A stretch of DNA of 33,317 nt from Gammaproteobacteria bacterium RIFCSPLOWO2_02_FULL_61_13 (GCA_001801865.1 MGYT01000183.1:55756-89072), one strand, 5' to 3'; shown: positions 9,118 to 18,823, counted from the first letter of the stretch. Notes: generated by a model not told the origin, from the letters alone. Numbers and translations are program-made.

Positions 9118-10262
9118 TGCACCTGGTCGTCACCGCCTGGCGCATGCTGGTTCACAACCGTCCGCGGTTGCTGTTGTCCTGCCTGAGCATCGCCTTCGCC
9201 GTGGTCATCATGTTCATGCAAATGGGATTCTTCAACGGCTTGAATGACAGCCAGGCGAATCTGGCGCGCATCCTTGATGCGGACCTGGTGATGTCCCATC
9301 GCGACAAGGACAATCTGAAATCCACCGAGGAGTTCAGCCGCAAGCGCTGGCGCCAGGCGCTGGCGGTGCCCGGCGTTGAATCCGGCTCCTATCTGTACGC
9401 ATCCGCGTCGTACTGGTGGAATCCCCAGGACGGCAGCCGCAACCGCCTGCTGGTCCTCGGCATCGACCCCGACAATCCGGGGCTGAGACTTCCGGGCGCA
9501 GCAGTATCCCTGCAGCCACTCAAGCAGCCGGGCACGATCTTCTATGATCGGCGCTCACGGAAAGAGTTGGGCAATGTGGATGTGGGGACCGAAGCCACGC
9601 TCGGCCAGGCGCGTGTCCGCGTGGCGGGACTTTTCGATCTGGGCGCCAATTTCAGTTACGAGGGACATGTCATCGCCGGCACGGAGACATTTTTCCGCAT
9701 CTTCAGCCAGCGCGACCCGCAACGGCTGGCGGACAGGATATCCCTCGGCCTCCTGCGCCTGCAGCCGGGCGCCGATGCCGGAAAGGTGAGCCGGCAGTTG
9801 CTCGACGCGCTGCCCGGCGACTTCACGGTAATGACCCGCGCGCAATTGGAGGCAAGGGAAAAGGCTTACACCACGCGCGCCACCCCGGTCGGGATCATCT
9901 TCGGGCTCGGGTTGGTGGTGGCATTGGTGATTGGCATCATCATTTGCCATCAGCTGTTGTTCAACGAAATCCAGGACCACCTGCGCCAGTTTGCGACACT
10001 GAAAGCGATTGGCTACCAGGCGCGGCATTTGTACCTGATCGTTACCAGCGAAGCGCTGTTGCTCTCCGTGCTTGGATTCCTGCCGGGCCTGGCGGCCACC
10101 TTTGCGCTCTACCGGGCCATTGAGCAACTGTCGGAAATCGTCATGCATTTGAGCCCCGGCCGGATCCTGTTCATTCTCTTCCTTACCCTGCTCATGGGTG
10201 CGGCGTCGGCAGCGCTGGCGCTAAAGCAGGTTATCCGGCTGGACCCGGCGGATTTGTTTTAG
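9114..10262 (+). CDS. DevC-like ABC transporter permease 2
   Basis: Paralogous to the preceding ORF (DHLRQFATLKAIGY, DPADLF end); start overlaps preceding stop. Confidence 0.85.
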   Translation: MMHLVVTAWRMLVHNRPRLLLSCLSIAFAVVIMFMQMGFFNGLNDSQANLARILDADLVMSHRDKDNLKSTEEFSRKRWRQALAVPGVESGSYLYASASYWWNPQDGSRNRLLVLGIDPDNPGLRLPGAAVSLQPLKQPGTIFYDRRSRKELGNVDVGTEATLGQARVRVAGLFDLGANFSYEGHVIAGTETFFRIFSQRDPQRLADRISLGLLRLQPGADAGKVSRQLLDALPGDFTVMTRAQLEAREKAYTTRATPVGIIFGLGLVVALVIGIIICHQLLFNEIQDHLRQFATLKAIGYQARHLYLIVTSEALLLSVLGFLPGLAATFALYRAIEQLSEIVMHLSPGRILFILFLTLLMGAASAALALKQVIRLDPADLF

Positions 10263-10265
10263 GCC

Positions 10266-11375
10266 ATGACGCCGCCGGCACTTCCAGCTGACGCAGACGC
10301 CATCATCGCGCGTGATGTGAGCTATCACTTTGGCAGCGGTGAAAGCGCCAGGCAGGTGCTCGGGAACATCAGTGTTCATATTCCGCGCGGACAGGTCATT
10401 ATCATGACCGGACCATCCGGCTCGGGGAAAACCACGCTGCTGACACTGATCGGCGCACTACGCTCATTGCAACAGGGAAGCATCGGCTTTTTCGGGACCG
10501 AATTGCGCGGGCTGTCCCTACAGCAGCAGGTTGAGGTACGGCGCAACATCGGTTTCATCTTCCAAGCGCATAATCTGTTCGAGAGCCTGACGGCGCGCCA
10601 GAACGTGCACATGGCCCTGGAGCTTCACAATCTGACCGTGCATGAGAAACAGCGGCGGGCGGAGCAGTTGCTTTCCGATTTGGGTCTGGCGCAACGCCTG
10701 GATTACCACCCCGGCCGGCTGTCCGGCGGACAGCGGCAACGCGTGGCCATCGCCCGTGCCCTGGCCAACAACCCGGCGCTGATACTTGCCGACGAACCTA
10801 CTGCGGCGCTGGACAAGGATTCCAGCCGCGATGTCATCAACCTGCTGAAGCAGCTGGCAGGCGAGCATCAGAGCACAGTCCTCATCGTTACCCACGACAA
10901 CCGCATCATGGATGCGGCCGATCGGATCATCAACCTGACCGATGGCGCCATCAGTTCGGACATGGAGGTAAAGCGCACGCTGTATATCTGCCAGTTCATC
11001 AAGAACTGCCCGATCTTTCAGGGCATGTCGCTGGGCGATCTCACCGACGTCGCGCAACACATGGAACTGCAATACTTTCCCTCCGGCACCGGGATTATCC
11101 GGCAGGGAGACCTGGGCGATCGTTTCCACCTCATTTATCGCGGCACTGTCTCGGTCAGTGTGAACAGGAATGGCGTTTCCTCGAACGTGGCGGAACTCAA
11201 GTCCGGTGATTTCTTTGGTGAAGTGGCGTTACTCAGGGAGGAGCCGCGCAATGCCACGGTCACTGCGATCACTGAAGTGGAAACGTATTCGCTTTCCAAG
11301 GATCAGTTTCTTGCGGCACTGCGCAATCACAAATCCTTTGAAGAACAGGTGGCAGGCACCTTGTTTATACGCTAG
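10266..11375 (+). CDS. DevA-like ABC ATPase fused to C-terminal cyclic nucleotide-binding domain
   Basis: Walker [10 protein letters not shown], signature [15 protein letters not shown], Walker [15 protein letters not shown]-terminal [18 protein letters not shown] phosphate-binding cassette. Confidence 0.9.
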   Translation: MTPPALPADADAIIARDVSYHFGSGESARQVLGNISVHIPRGQVIIMTGPSGSGKTTLLTLIGALRSLQQGSIGFFGTELRGLSLQQQVEVRRNIGFIFQAHNLFESLTARQNVHMALELHNLTVHEKQRRAEQLLSDLGLAQRLDYHPGRLSGGQRQRVAIARALANNPALILADEPTAALDKDSSRDVINLLKQLAGEHQSTVLIVTHDNRIMDAADRIINLTDGAISSDMEVKRTLYICQFIKNCPIFQGMSLGDLTDVAQHMELQYFPSGTGIIRQGDLGDRFHLIYRGTVSVSVNRNGVSSNVAELKSGDFFGEVALLREEPRNATVTAITEVETYSLSKDQFLAALRNHKSFEEQVAGTLFIR

Positions 11376-11397
11376 GGAGCAACTGCACGAAGCTTGC

Positions 11398-12111
11398 CTA
11401 TTCAGCGGCGGCGGCACCTTCACGGGACCTGATACCCATATGTTCCAGGCGATATCCGTGCTGGTAAATGGCGCTCAGCCGCCAGCCGGTTTCCGGCCCC
11501 AGCGACAGCTTCTTGCGCAACCGGCTCAGGTAGGTATCCACGGTACGCGTATTGACGTTGGCACTGCGGCCCCAGATCGATTCCAACAGGTGTCCTCGCG
11601 ACAGCATGCGTCCGACGTTACGGAACAGGTACCTGGCCAGTTCAAATTCCGTGTTGGTCAAAACCACCGGCTCGCCATGCATGAACAGAGTGCGCGCCGC
11701 GGTGTCTATCCGGTAGGGTTCGGCCTCGATGATATCGTTCTCACCGGCTGATCTGCGCCGCCCCAGCGCCTCGACACGCGCCAGCAATTCCAGTTTCCGG
11801 GCCGGCTTCACCATGTAATCGTCGCCGCCAGCCCTCAGTATCATGGCGATTTCCACTTCCGAATCGCGGCTGGTGACGAACATTACCGGCGGCATGTCGG
11901 ACAGCATAGTACGAACCCTGGCCAATACTTCGTCCCCGGCTATATCCGGGATGACCCAGTCCAGGATCAACAGGTCGAAACTCTCCCTGCCGAGCTGTCG
12001 TATGAACGCCTCGCCGCTCTCGGTTACGGTACATGTATGCCCCGCAGCCCTGAGCCAGGAACCGACCAATTCCGCGTGAAACGGATCGTCTTCCAGCATT
12101 GCAATGCGCAT
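11398..12111 (-). CDS. OmpR/PhoB-type response regulator (REC + winged helix)
   Basis: MRIAMLEDDPFHAE..LLILDWVIPD..VKPARKLELLARVEAL; NTRTVDTYLSRLRKKL..WRLSAIYQHGYRL. Confidence 0.88.
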   Translation of the reverse strand: MRIAMLEDDPFHAELVGSWLRAAGHTCTVTESGEAFIRQLGRESFDLLILDWVIPDIAGDEVLARVRTMLSDMPPVMFVTSRDSEVEIAMILRAGGDDYMVKPARKLELLARVEALGRRRSAGENDIIEAEPYRIDTAARTLFMHGEPVVLTNTEFELARYLFRNVGRMLSRGHLLESIWGRSANVNTRTVDTYLSRLRKKLSLGPETGWRLSAIYQHGYRLEHMGIRSREGAAAAE

Positions 12112-12291
12112 CTTTCTCCGGCTCTCCATTGGCAACCGACCATGCACACACATTCGCAGTGGTGCCACATGTTGGTCACGGCACGAGAGTCTAGCGCCCG
12201 TAGCCAGCACCGGGAAGCGGGTTTTGCCTGTTCCCCGGGTCACCCCGGCCCGGCTGCAGCCGGTTTCCCGACTGCTGCACGCCGTGGCTGC

Positions 12292-13551
12292 TCAAGCCTG
12301 TACTCCGGTCTCGCTGCGCGCGGTGCGCTGGATGACTGCCAGCGCCCAGGCCTGCACGGGCTGGGCTTTTCCCTTCAGCGTCAATGGCGGTACCGGTATC
12401 AGCGGCATGTTCATGCCGGCGGACGCGAGCGCGAAACGCACCTCTTCCGACAGCAGAATCTCGCCGGCCCGGGCGCGCGCGGTCAGGCGGGCGGCGACGT
12501 TTACCGCATCGCCAATCAACGTATAGCTCATATAATCGGGCGAACCGATGTTGCCGGCGACCACCTCGCCAACATTGATGCCAACACCCAGGCCGACATC
12601 GACCGGCCAGCGCGCGAACGCCGGCCCGGACTCGGCGATCATCTCCTGTCCGGCGCGCAACGCCCGCGCAACGGCGTCGGACTGCACAAACGGCACCCCG
12701 AATCCGACCATCAGCGCATCGCCTGCCATATGGAAAATGGTGCCGCCGTGGCGATGCACGATCAGCGTCATGTGGGCGAAGTACCGGTTCAGCAATGACA
12801 CCACATCATGTGGCGAGAGACTTTCCGCCATGCTGGTAAAGCCGCGCAAGTCTGCAAACAGAACGGCGGCTTCGAGCCGTTCGTTGCGAGTGGCAAGGGC
12901 ATCCTTGTGTTCCGGGTCGCCGCTGAATATCCGCTCCACCACCGCCGGCGACATATAGCGCTGAAAGATCGCGCGCTGGGCATCCACCTCGCGCGCCAGC
13001 CGGCCGATGCGCTCCGCTTCAAGCGCCTTGCGCATGCGGTGCAGGTCCAGCAGGTTTCCGACGCGGGCAACCAGTTCTGCGCGATCCACCGGCTTGACCA
13101 GGAAATCCGAGGCGCCTGCGCGCAGTCCCTCGATCCGGTCCTTGCGCGAACCCAGGCCGCTCGCCATCACCACCGGCACCATCGCACTGCAGGGGTCGGC
13201 CTTCACCCGTGTGCATACCTCGAAGCCGGAGAGATCCGGCAGCAGTACATCCAGGATCATCAGGTCGATCCCGTCTCCCGCCATGATCCGGAGCGCGTCC
13301 GCACCGGTAAATGCCTGACTGACGTCCGCGCCAAGTTCCTGCAGGTAGCGCGCGATCAGTTTGCACGTGATCTCGTCATCATCCACCACCAACACCGAAC
13401 TCCCGGCATACGAGGAATCCGCGCCCGGCGGCGGAGCGGCCCAGTCATCTGCAAGCGGCAGAACCATCCCGGCGGCCGTGTCCGCGGCCGGCAACTGATA
13501 ACTTTCAGGACCAAGTTTCACCGCTGCAATCCTGCGCAATGAGCCCGTCAT
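12292..13551 (-). CDS. Response regulator with C-terminal class III adenylate/guanylate cyclase domain
   Basis: REC: VLVVDDDEITCK, LMILDVLLPD, FLVKPVDRAEL; cyclase: LFADLRGFTSM, IFHMAGDALMVGFG, YTLIGDAVNVAARL. Confidence 0.9.
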   Translation of the reverse strand: MTGSLRRIAAVKLGPESYQLPAADTAAGMVLPLADDWAAPPPGADSSYAGSSVLVVDDDEITCKLIARYLQELGADVSQAFTGADALRIMAGDGIDLMILDVLLPDLSGFEVCTRVKADPCSAMVPVVMASGLGSRKDRIEGLRAGASDFLVKPVDRAELVARVGNLLDLHRMRKALEAERIGRLAREVDAQRAIFQRYMSPAVVERIFSGDPEHKDALATRNERLEAAVLFADLRGFTSMAESLSPHDVVSLLNRYFAHMTLIVHRHGGTIFHMAGDALMVGFGVPFVQSDAVARALRAGQEMIAESGPAFARWPVDVGLGVGINVGEVVAGNIGSPDYMSYTLIGDAVNVAARLTARARAGEILLSEEVRFALASAGMNMPLIPVPPLTLKGKAQPVQAWALAVIQRTARSETGVQA

Positions 13552-13585
13552 TTTCTGCACGCATCGGTTTGCGATCCTGCTCCGA

Positions 13586-13954
13586 TCAACAGGTCAGTTC
13601 ATCCTGCAATAACCGTAGTTCCGGAAAGGCGAAGGCGCATTCAGCGTCAATGTCCTTGATCAGCCGGGACAACGCTTCACGGTCGGGGTTACCCCGGGCC
13701 ATTTCCTCCACCAGCTCCAGGTTTTTGTACACCGCGACCATTCCCATGTACATGGTCGACGGCTTGAATTTATGCGCTTCACGCGCGAGCGTCTCCCATG
13801 CCTGCAATTCAAGTTGCTCTTTCATCCGGCGCAGGGATTCCGGCGCCAAACGCAGGAACAGGTCCAGCATTTCCCTCATCATGCCGGGATCGCCGCCGGT
13901 AATCCGGGCGATACTTTCAAATTGAATTGAGGTGGCGCCGGGTGTGCCGGGCAT
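13586..13954 (-). CDS. HPt domain protein
   Basis: 122 aa, ITGGDPGMMREMLDLFLRLAPESLRRMKEQL...LAREAHKFKPSTMYMG phosphoacceptor-His motif. Confidence 0.8.
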   Translation of the reverse strand: MPGTPGATSIQFESIARITGGDPGMMREMLDLFLRLAPESLRRMKEQLELQAWETLAREAHKFKPSTMYMGMVAVYKNLELVEEMARGNPDREALSRLIKDIDAECAFAFPELRLLQDELTC

Positions 13955-14305
13955 GTCAGTTCTCCAGTCTTCCTGTGCATACCTGCGCTACGTCTGGACC
14001 GGTCATGGCGCTGTTTTTGGCGCGTCCATGGCGGCATTGCTGCTGCACCCATTCTAGTTGCCGGCCAAGACGCCCACCCGCCCGGCGACACTTTTTTACA
14101 ATTTATCTACAATGTCTGGCAGTTGGCATTCCCCCCGGCGCTTAGAATTCCAGGCACTGAGATCGGGGCTGGTTCGCGCCAATGATTTTCATGCGGGCAG
14201 AGGGGGTTGGCACGCGGGAAGTATCGGTATGACCCGCGCCTGGCGTGGTTTCCTGTTTGTTGCCCGGCGCCTCGGCAGTAGCAGCCAGTCCGGGACACAC
14301 AGCTT

Positions 14306-16135
14306 ATGCAAGCCGCACCAGATCAGGACAGCCCGCTCAAATCCGTGCTCGTCATAGATGACGACGAGGGTTTCCGTATTCTGCTCAAGACATTTCTCGG
14401 GAAGATGTTTCCGGAAGCCAGATTGTCCTTTTTTGATCCACTTGAACATGACGAGCCGCCGGCGGATTTTCCGTGGTCAAGCCACGAGGTATTGATCATG
14501 GATTATGAGCTTGGGCGCGGACGCAACGGCCTTGACTGGCTGCGCAAGTATCAGACCTCCAGCGGCTTTCCGGCCACCATCATGCTGACCGGACATGGGA
14601 ACGAAGAACTGGCGGTGGAGTCGATGCGCTTTGGCGCGCAGGACTACATCAACAAGTCCAAGCTGTCCATGGACCGGCTGGCGCAGGCGGTGCAATCAGC
14701 CCGCGCCAAGCACCAGCAGCAGAACCGGTTGTCCACGACCCTGGTCCAGCAAAGCAACGTCTTCAACAAGGTCACGTTTTACCGGAAGATCAAGGAAACC
14801 ACGACGCAGCAGAAGGCGGGGTCGTTTGCATTTCTGTTGCAGCTCCAGGTGCGGAACTTTCGCACCATCTATGCGGAACAGGGACTGCTGCGTACCGATG
14901 CCTACTGCAACTACATTACCGACACGGTCGCGAAACTGATGCTGTCCCAGCGGCTGGAACCGAACGTCGTACGCATGGGAGACGCGATAGTGACCTGTCT
15001 CATCCGTGACTGTGACGATGCCGGCATGGGTGAGCGGGTGGCGCAGAATATCTGTCGCGAAGTCCGCTTTTCCTATCAGGCCGACCCCAATGTGGTACTG
15101 GAGTCACCCGTCAATCTCGGGGTTGTCGCGGTCAAGCCGGGGGACGATGTCGACCTGCTGCTGATGCACGCGGATCGCGCCTGCCTGGACGCCATGGAAA
15201 GCGGCCCGAATGAATACTGTGTCTATGCCAGGGAGAGCGTGACCACCGCCACCGGCGCCAGGTCCGATCCGGGGCCGGCACCGATCCCCGCCCCTCCCGG
15301 GGAATCCGCCACCACTGAGGTCAAAGCGAAAACCGGACCGGTCCCGGTGGTCGCAGTACCAGCCCCGGCTCCGGCCGCTGTCAGCATCGACCTGACGGCG
15401 ATCATCAAGAGCAACAGCATTCAACCCTATTATCAGCCGTATATCGCCCTCTCCGAGGCGGCCACTACCGTCAAGGCGAGCTACTACCAGGTGCAACTGA
15501 ACCTGATCATCGGACCTGACCAGACCATTCGCGCCCAGGACCTGCGCAACTGCAAGATTAGCGGCGGCAACCCCGGCATGCTGGATTTATGGGTGACACG
15601 GCACATGCTCGGGCAATTGCTGGCCCTGGAAAAGGTGCACGGGGCCACAAAGTGCGGACTGTTCATCCGGCTCAGCCCCGAGACGCTGTCGCAGCGCATC
15701 CTGTTCAACTGGATGCAGGATCTGCTGAAGAAGTCCAGTAATCCGAATATCGCGTCCACCATCGTGTTTGAACTCCACCCGCCGGATTTTCTCGCCCACA
15801 AAAAGAACTTCATGAGCTTTATCGACCAGATGCGGGATGCCTGGGGTGTGGCATTTGCCCTATATGATGTGGTCAATGCCAGCGTTCTCGGCACCTGTAT
15901 CAAGCAGGGTGGCTTTGAATTTGTTAAGTTCGCGATGGATGAAAAAAGCATGGAACACGTGGCCCAGGTAAGCTCACAGGCACGGGAACTGGGCGCATTG
16001 ACGGTGATTGAAAACATCGGCAGTGCACGGCAACTGGCGACCGCCATTGAACTGGGATTTGACTATGGCCAGGGGGAGTTTGTGCAGCCCTCCATGGACC
16101 AGCTGGTACTCAGTACTGAAGTGATAACGATGTAG
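14306..16135 (+). CDS. FimX-like REC + degenerate GGDEF + degenerate EAL protein
   Basis: REC VLVIDDDEG..LIMDYELG..INKSKLS; GGDEF-like region reads VVRMGDAIVTCLI; EAL-like region IQPYYQPYIAL..YYQVQLN.., FDYGQGEFVQPS. Confidence 0.75.
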   Translation: MQAAPDQDSPLKSVLVIDDDEGFRILLKTFLGKMFPEARLSFFDPLEHDEPPADFPWSSHEVLIMDYELGRGRNGLDWLRKYQTSSGFPATIMLTGHGNEELAVESMRFGAQDYINKSKLSMDRLAQAVQSARAKHQQQNRLSTTLVQQSNVFNKVTFYRKIKETTTQQKAGSFAFLLQLQVRNFRTIYAEQGLLRTDAYCNYITDTVAKLMLSQRLEPNVVRMGDAIVTCLIRDCDDAGMGERVAQNICREVRFSYQADPNVVLESPVNLGVVAVKPGDDVDLLLMHADRACLDAMESGPNEYCVYARESVTTATGARSDPGPAPIPAPPGESATTEVKAKTGPVPVVAVPAPAPAAVSIDLTAIIKSNSIQPYYQPYIALSEAATTVKASYYQVQLNLIIGPDQTIRAQDLRNCKISGGNPGMLDLWVTRHMLGQLLALEKVHGATKCGLFIRLSPETLSQRILFNWMQDLLKKSSNPNIASTIVFELHPPDFLAHKKNFMSFIDQMRDAWGVAFALYDVVNASVLGTCIKQGGFEFVKFAMDEKSMEHVAQVSSQARELGALTVIENIGSARQLATAIELGFDYGQGEFVQPSMDQLVLSTEVITM

Positions 16136-16200
16136 CCGGATTAACGGCGACCCGGGACGGAAAACTCGTTTAACCTGACAACTTTCTGGCGCTCACTCCC

Positions 16201-17010
16201 ATGGCAAATGACATCTTTTCCATTGCATCCATCGGCTTCGATGAACAGGAGCAATCCGTGCTGCAGGCACTGTTCATCCTGACGAAAAACCGTCTGCCGC
16301 GTTTTGTCCTGTTTGAATCCAAACCGGACCGGAAGCTGGCTGACATTGTCATCGTCAATATCGACGCTCCCAATGCCGCGCAACGCTGGAACGCCTATCT
16401 CAACATGCACAAGGACAAAGCCATCATCTCCAGTGTGCTGGTGTGCAATGAACCGCCATCCGCCAGTCCCGGAGACCGGGCCCGCTACCTGAAGAAACCC
16501 CTGGTGGCCACCAGGTTGCTTTCGATCCTGGAGGAGGCAGTTGCGGCCGATCACGGCTATGCCGGGCAACAGGCCGTCAGCGGCGAGCCGAGCGGCGAAA
16601 ATGTGGCAGCGGCCGAACCCGATGAAGGCGGCAGCCGCAGCAACATCGCAGCACTGGTGGTTGATGACAGCCTGCCGGTGCGCATCCAGATGAAAAAGGC
16701 ACTGCAGAATATCGCCGGCCGCGTGGATTTTGCCGAAACGGGCGAGGCGGCTGAGCAACTGATCCGGGCCAACAAGTACGACATTGTCTTTCTGGACGTA
16801 ATCCTGCCCGGGGTGGATGGCTACGAGATATGCAAAATCATCAAGAAGGATCCGGTCAAGGGAAATACGCCGGTGATCATGCTGACCAGCAGTTCATCAC
16901 CGGCCGACCGGGTGAAGGGGAAGATGGCCGGTTGCGACACCTACCTCATCAAACCGGTAAACAAGGACATCTTCAAGGAAGTCATCCATGAATTCCTGGG
17001 GCTGGACTGA
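16201..17010 (+). CDS. Response regulator with N-terminal pseudoreceiver-like domain and C-terminal REC
   Basis: C-terminus ALVVDDSLPVR..IVFLDVILPGVDGYEICK..LIKPVNKD; N-terminal half has a degenerate REC-like layout ending RYLKKPLVATRLLSILEEAV. Confidence 0.8.
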   Translation: MANDIFSIASIGFDEQEQSVLQALFILTKNRLPRFVLFESKPDRKLADIVIVNIDAPNAAQRWNAYLNMHKDKAIISSVLVCNEPPSASPGDRARYLKKPLVATRLLSILEEAVAADHGYAGQQAVSGEPSGENVAAAEPDEGGSRSNIAALVVDDSLPVRIQMKKALQNIAGRVDFAETGEAAEQLIRANKYDIVFLDVILPGVDGYEICKIIKKDPVKGNTPVIMLTSSSSPADRVKGKMAGCDTYLIKPVNKDIFKEVIHEFLGLD

Positions 17011-17012
17011 AG

Positions 17013-17546
17013 ATGATGACACCCACCGCGGCGCTCACGCGCTACGTGCTCGATCGAAGCACGATGGCAGTCGCCGCACGCAAGCGCGACGAGGTGCGCT
17101 TTGGCTTCCGGGCCGCCGGCTGCAACTTCCTGCTCGGCGCCGAGGAAAGCGTGCAAATCATTGACGCCCGGCCCGTCTGCCCCCTGCCCGGCACACCGGG
17201 CTGGTGCGCGGGCCTGATCAACCTGCACGGGATTCTGCTGCCGGTGTTCGACCTGGCAAGACTGCTGGATGGCGATGCAGACGGGAATTCGCGCTACATC
17301 ATGGTGTTCGGGCAAGGCAGCCGCAGCGCCGGCATTTACCTCGATTCCCTGCCCGGCGCGGTGACATTGAATAAGGCGCCGGAGCCGGTGGGCCCGCTGC
17401 AGAATGACCTGATGCTGGCCTGCACGGATCGGCAGTACCGGCTCGCCAACCTGGTGTGGCTGGAGACGGCATTTGACCGGTTGTTCACCGAATTGTCATT
17501 GCGGTTTCAAAACCATGGTTCACCCAAAGGGAGAGTAATCCCGTGA
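17013..17546 (+). CDS. CheW-like (PilI-like) coupling protein
   Basis: FLLGAEESVQIIDARPVCPLPGTPGWCAGLINLHGILLPVFDLARLL. Confidence 0.85.
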   Translation: MMTPTAALTRYVLDRSTMAVAARKRDEVRFGFRAAGCNFLLGAEESVQIIDARPVCPLPGTPGWCAGLINLHGILLPVFDLARLLDGDADGNSRYIMVFGQGSRSAGIYLDSLPGAVTLNKAPEPVGPLQNDLMLACTDRQYRLANLVWLETAFDRLFTELSLRFQNHGSPKGRVIP

Positions 17547-18805
17547 GCATATTTTCCGCCGACAAATCCTTTCGACTGCTGCTGTGGCTGGTGTTTCTGC
17601 TGCTGGTCACGATATTGAGCCTCGGGCTGCTGATGTATCTCTTCTGGATCGCACCTTCCGGCGCCCGCGGCCTCGAACTCGTGGCCCTGGTCTGCGCGCT
17701 GGTTTCGGTCCCGCTCCTGTTGCCGGTTCTGTGGCAGCTGGCGCGCACCATCAGGCAAAACGTGGAGGCCGGAGCGAGTTCCCGCCAGGAGGTCGCGGAC
17801 CTCAGCAGTTCCGTCCTCAACCTGTTGCACGGCGCCGATCGCCTGAGTCAGAAGGATCTGACCGTGCGGCTCGAGATTCCCGAGGGCGCGGCCGCGCCAA
17901 TCGCCGATTCCCTGAACCAGCTTGCGGACGAGATTACCCGGGTGTTGCAGGGCGTGGCCCGCGTCTCCAGCGAAATTTCACACTTCCGGGTGCTGGTGAA
18001 GATGCATTCCGACAAGGTCATTGATCTGGCCGGACTGGAACGTGAAGAGGTCGATCGGGCCAACAATGACGTCACCGCCGCCTCGGAACTGATGATAAAG
18101 ATCGCCGAACTGGCAAAGACCTGCGGTGTGGCCGCGGACGCCGCCACCACCACAACCGAGAAGGCCAAGGAAACCGTCATCGGCACCGTCAGGGGGATCA
18201 ACAGCATCCGGGAAGTAATCCGGGAGACGGAAAAGCGCATCAAGCGCCTCGGCGAGCGCTCCCAGGAAATCAGCAGCGCGGTAAGCCTGATCAACAACAT
18301 CGCCGAACGCACACATATCCTGGCCCTGAATGCCAGCATCCATGCGGCGTCCACCGGCGAGGCCGGGCGTGGTTTCGCAGTCATTGCCGACGAGGTTCAG
18401 CGGCTGGCGGAAAGCGCCAGGGAATCCACCGGGCTTATTTCCTCCCTGGTCAATAATATCCAGACCGAGACTTCGGAAACCGTGACCGTCATGAACAATG
18501 TCATCGGCGAGGTGGTGCGGGGGACGCGCCTGGCGGAGCAGGCGGGAGAACAGATGGAGGAGACCCTGTCGCGCACCAATGAACTCGTGACCATCGTGCA
18601 ACAGATAGCGGCGAAATCCGACCAACAGGCAAAGATCGCCACCGTGATCACGGAACGCACCAAGGCCATCAAGGATTGCACACAAAAGACCAACCAGGAG
18701 TTGCAGGAGCAGTCCCAGTACGCGGACAAACTGGTCCAGTATTCCACCATGCTGGTGGAAGCGGTGGGTGTGTTCAAACTCCCCGACTCCGCCCCGGGAC
18801 GCTGA
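17543..18805 (+). CDS. Methyl-accepting chemotaxis protein, PilJ-like tip, no recognisable ligand-binding domain
   Basis: Two N-terminal TM segments with a very short loop; INNIAERTHILALNASIHAASTGEAGRGFAVIADEVQRLAE signalling tip; GTG start overlapping the CheW stop. Confidence 0.88.
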   Translation: MSIFSADKSFRLLLWLVFLLLVTILSLGLLMYLFWIAPSGARGLELVALVCALVSVPLLLPVLWQLARTIRQNVEAGASSRQEVADLSSSVLNLLHGADRLSQKDLTVRLEIPEGAAAPIADSLNQLADEITRVLQGVARVSSEISHFRVLVKMHSDKVIDLAGLEREEVDRANNDVTAASELMIKIAELAKTCGVAADAATTTTEKAKETVIGTVRGINSIREVIRETEKRIKRLGERSQEISSAVSLINNIAERTHILALNASIHAASTGEAGRGFAVIADEVQRLAESARESTGLISSLVNNIQTETSETVTVMNNVIGEVVRGTRLAEQAGEQMEETLSRTNELVTIVQQIAAKSDQQAKIATVITERTKAIKDCTQKTNQELQEQSQYADKLVQYSTMLVEAVGVFKLPDSAPGR

Positions 18806-18823
18806 CGGCCTGCGTACGCCCGG

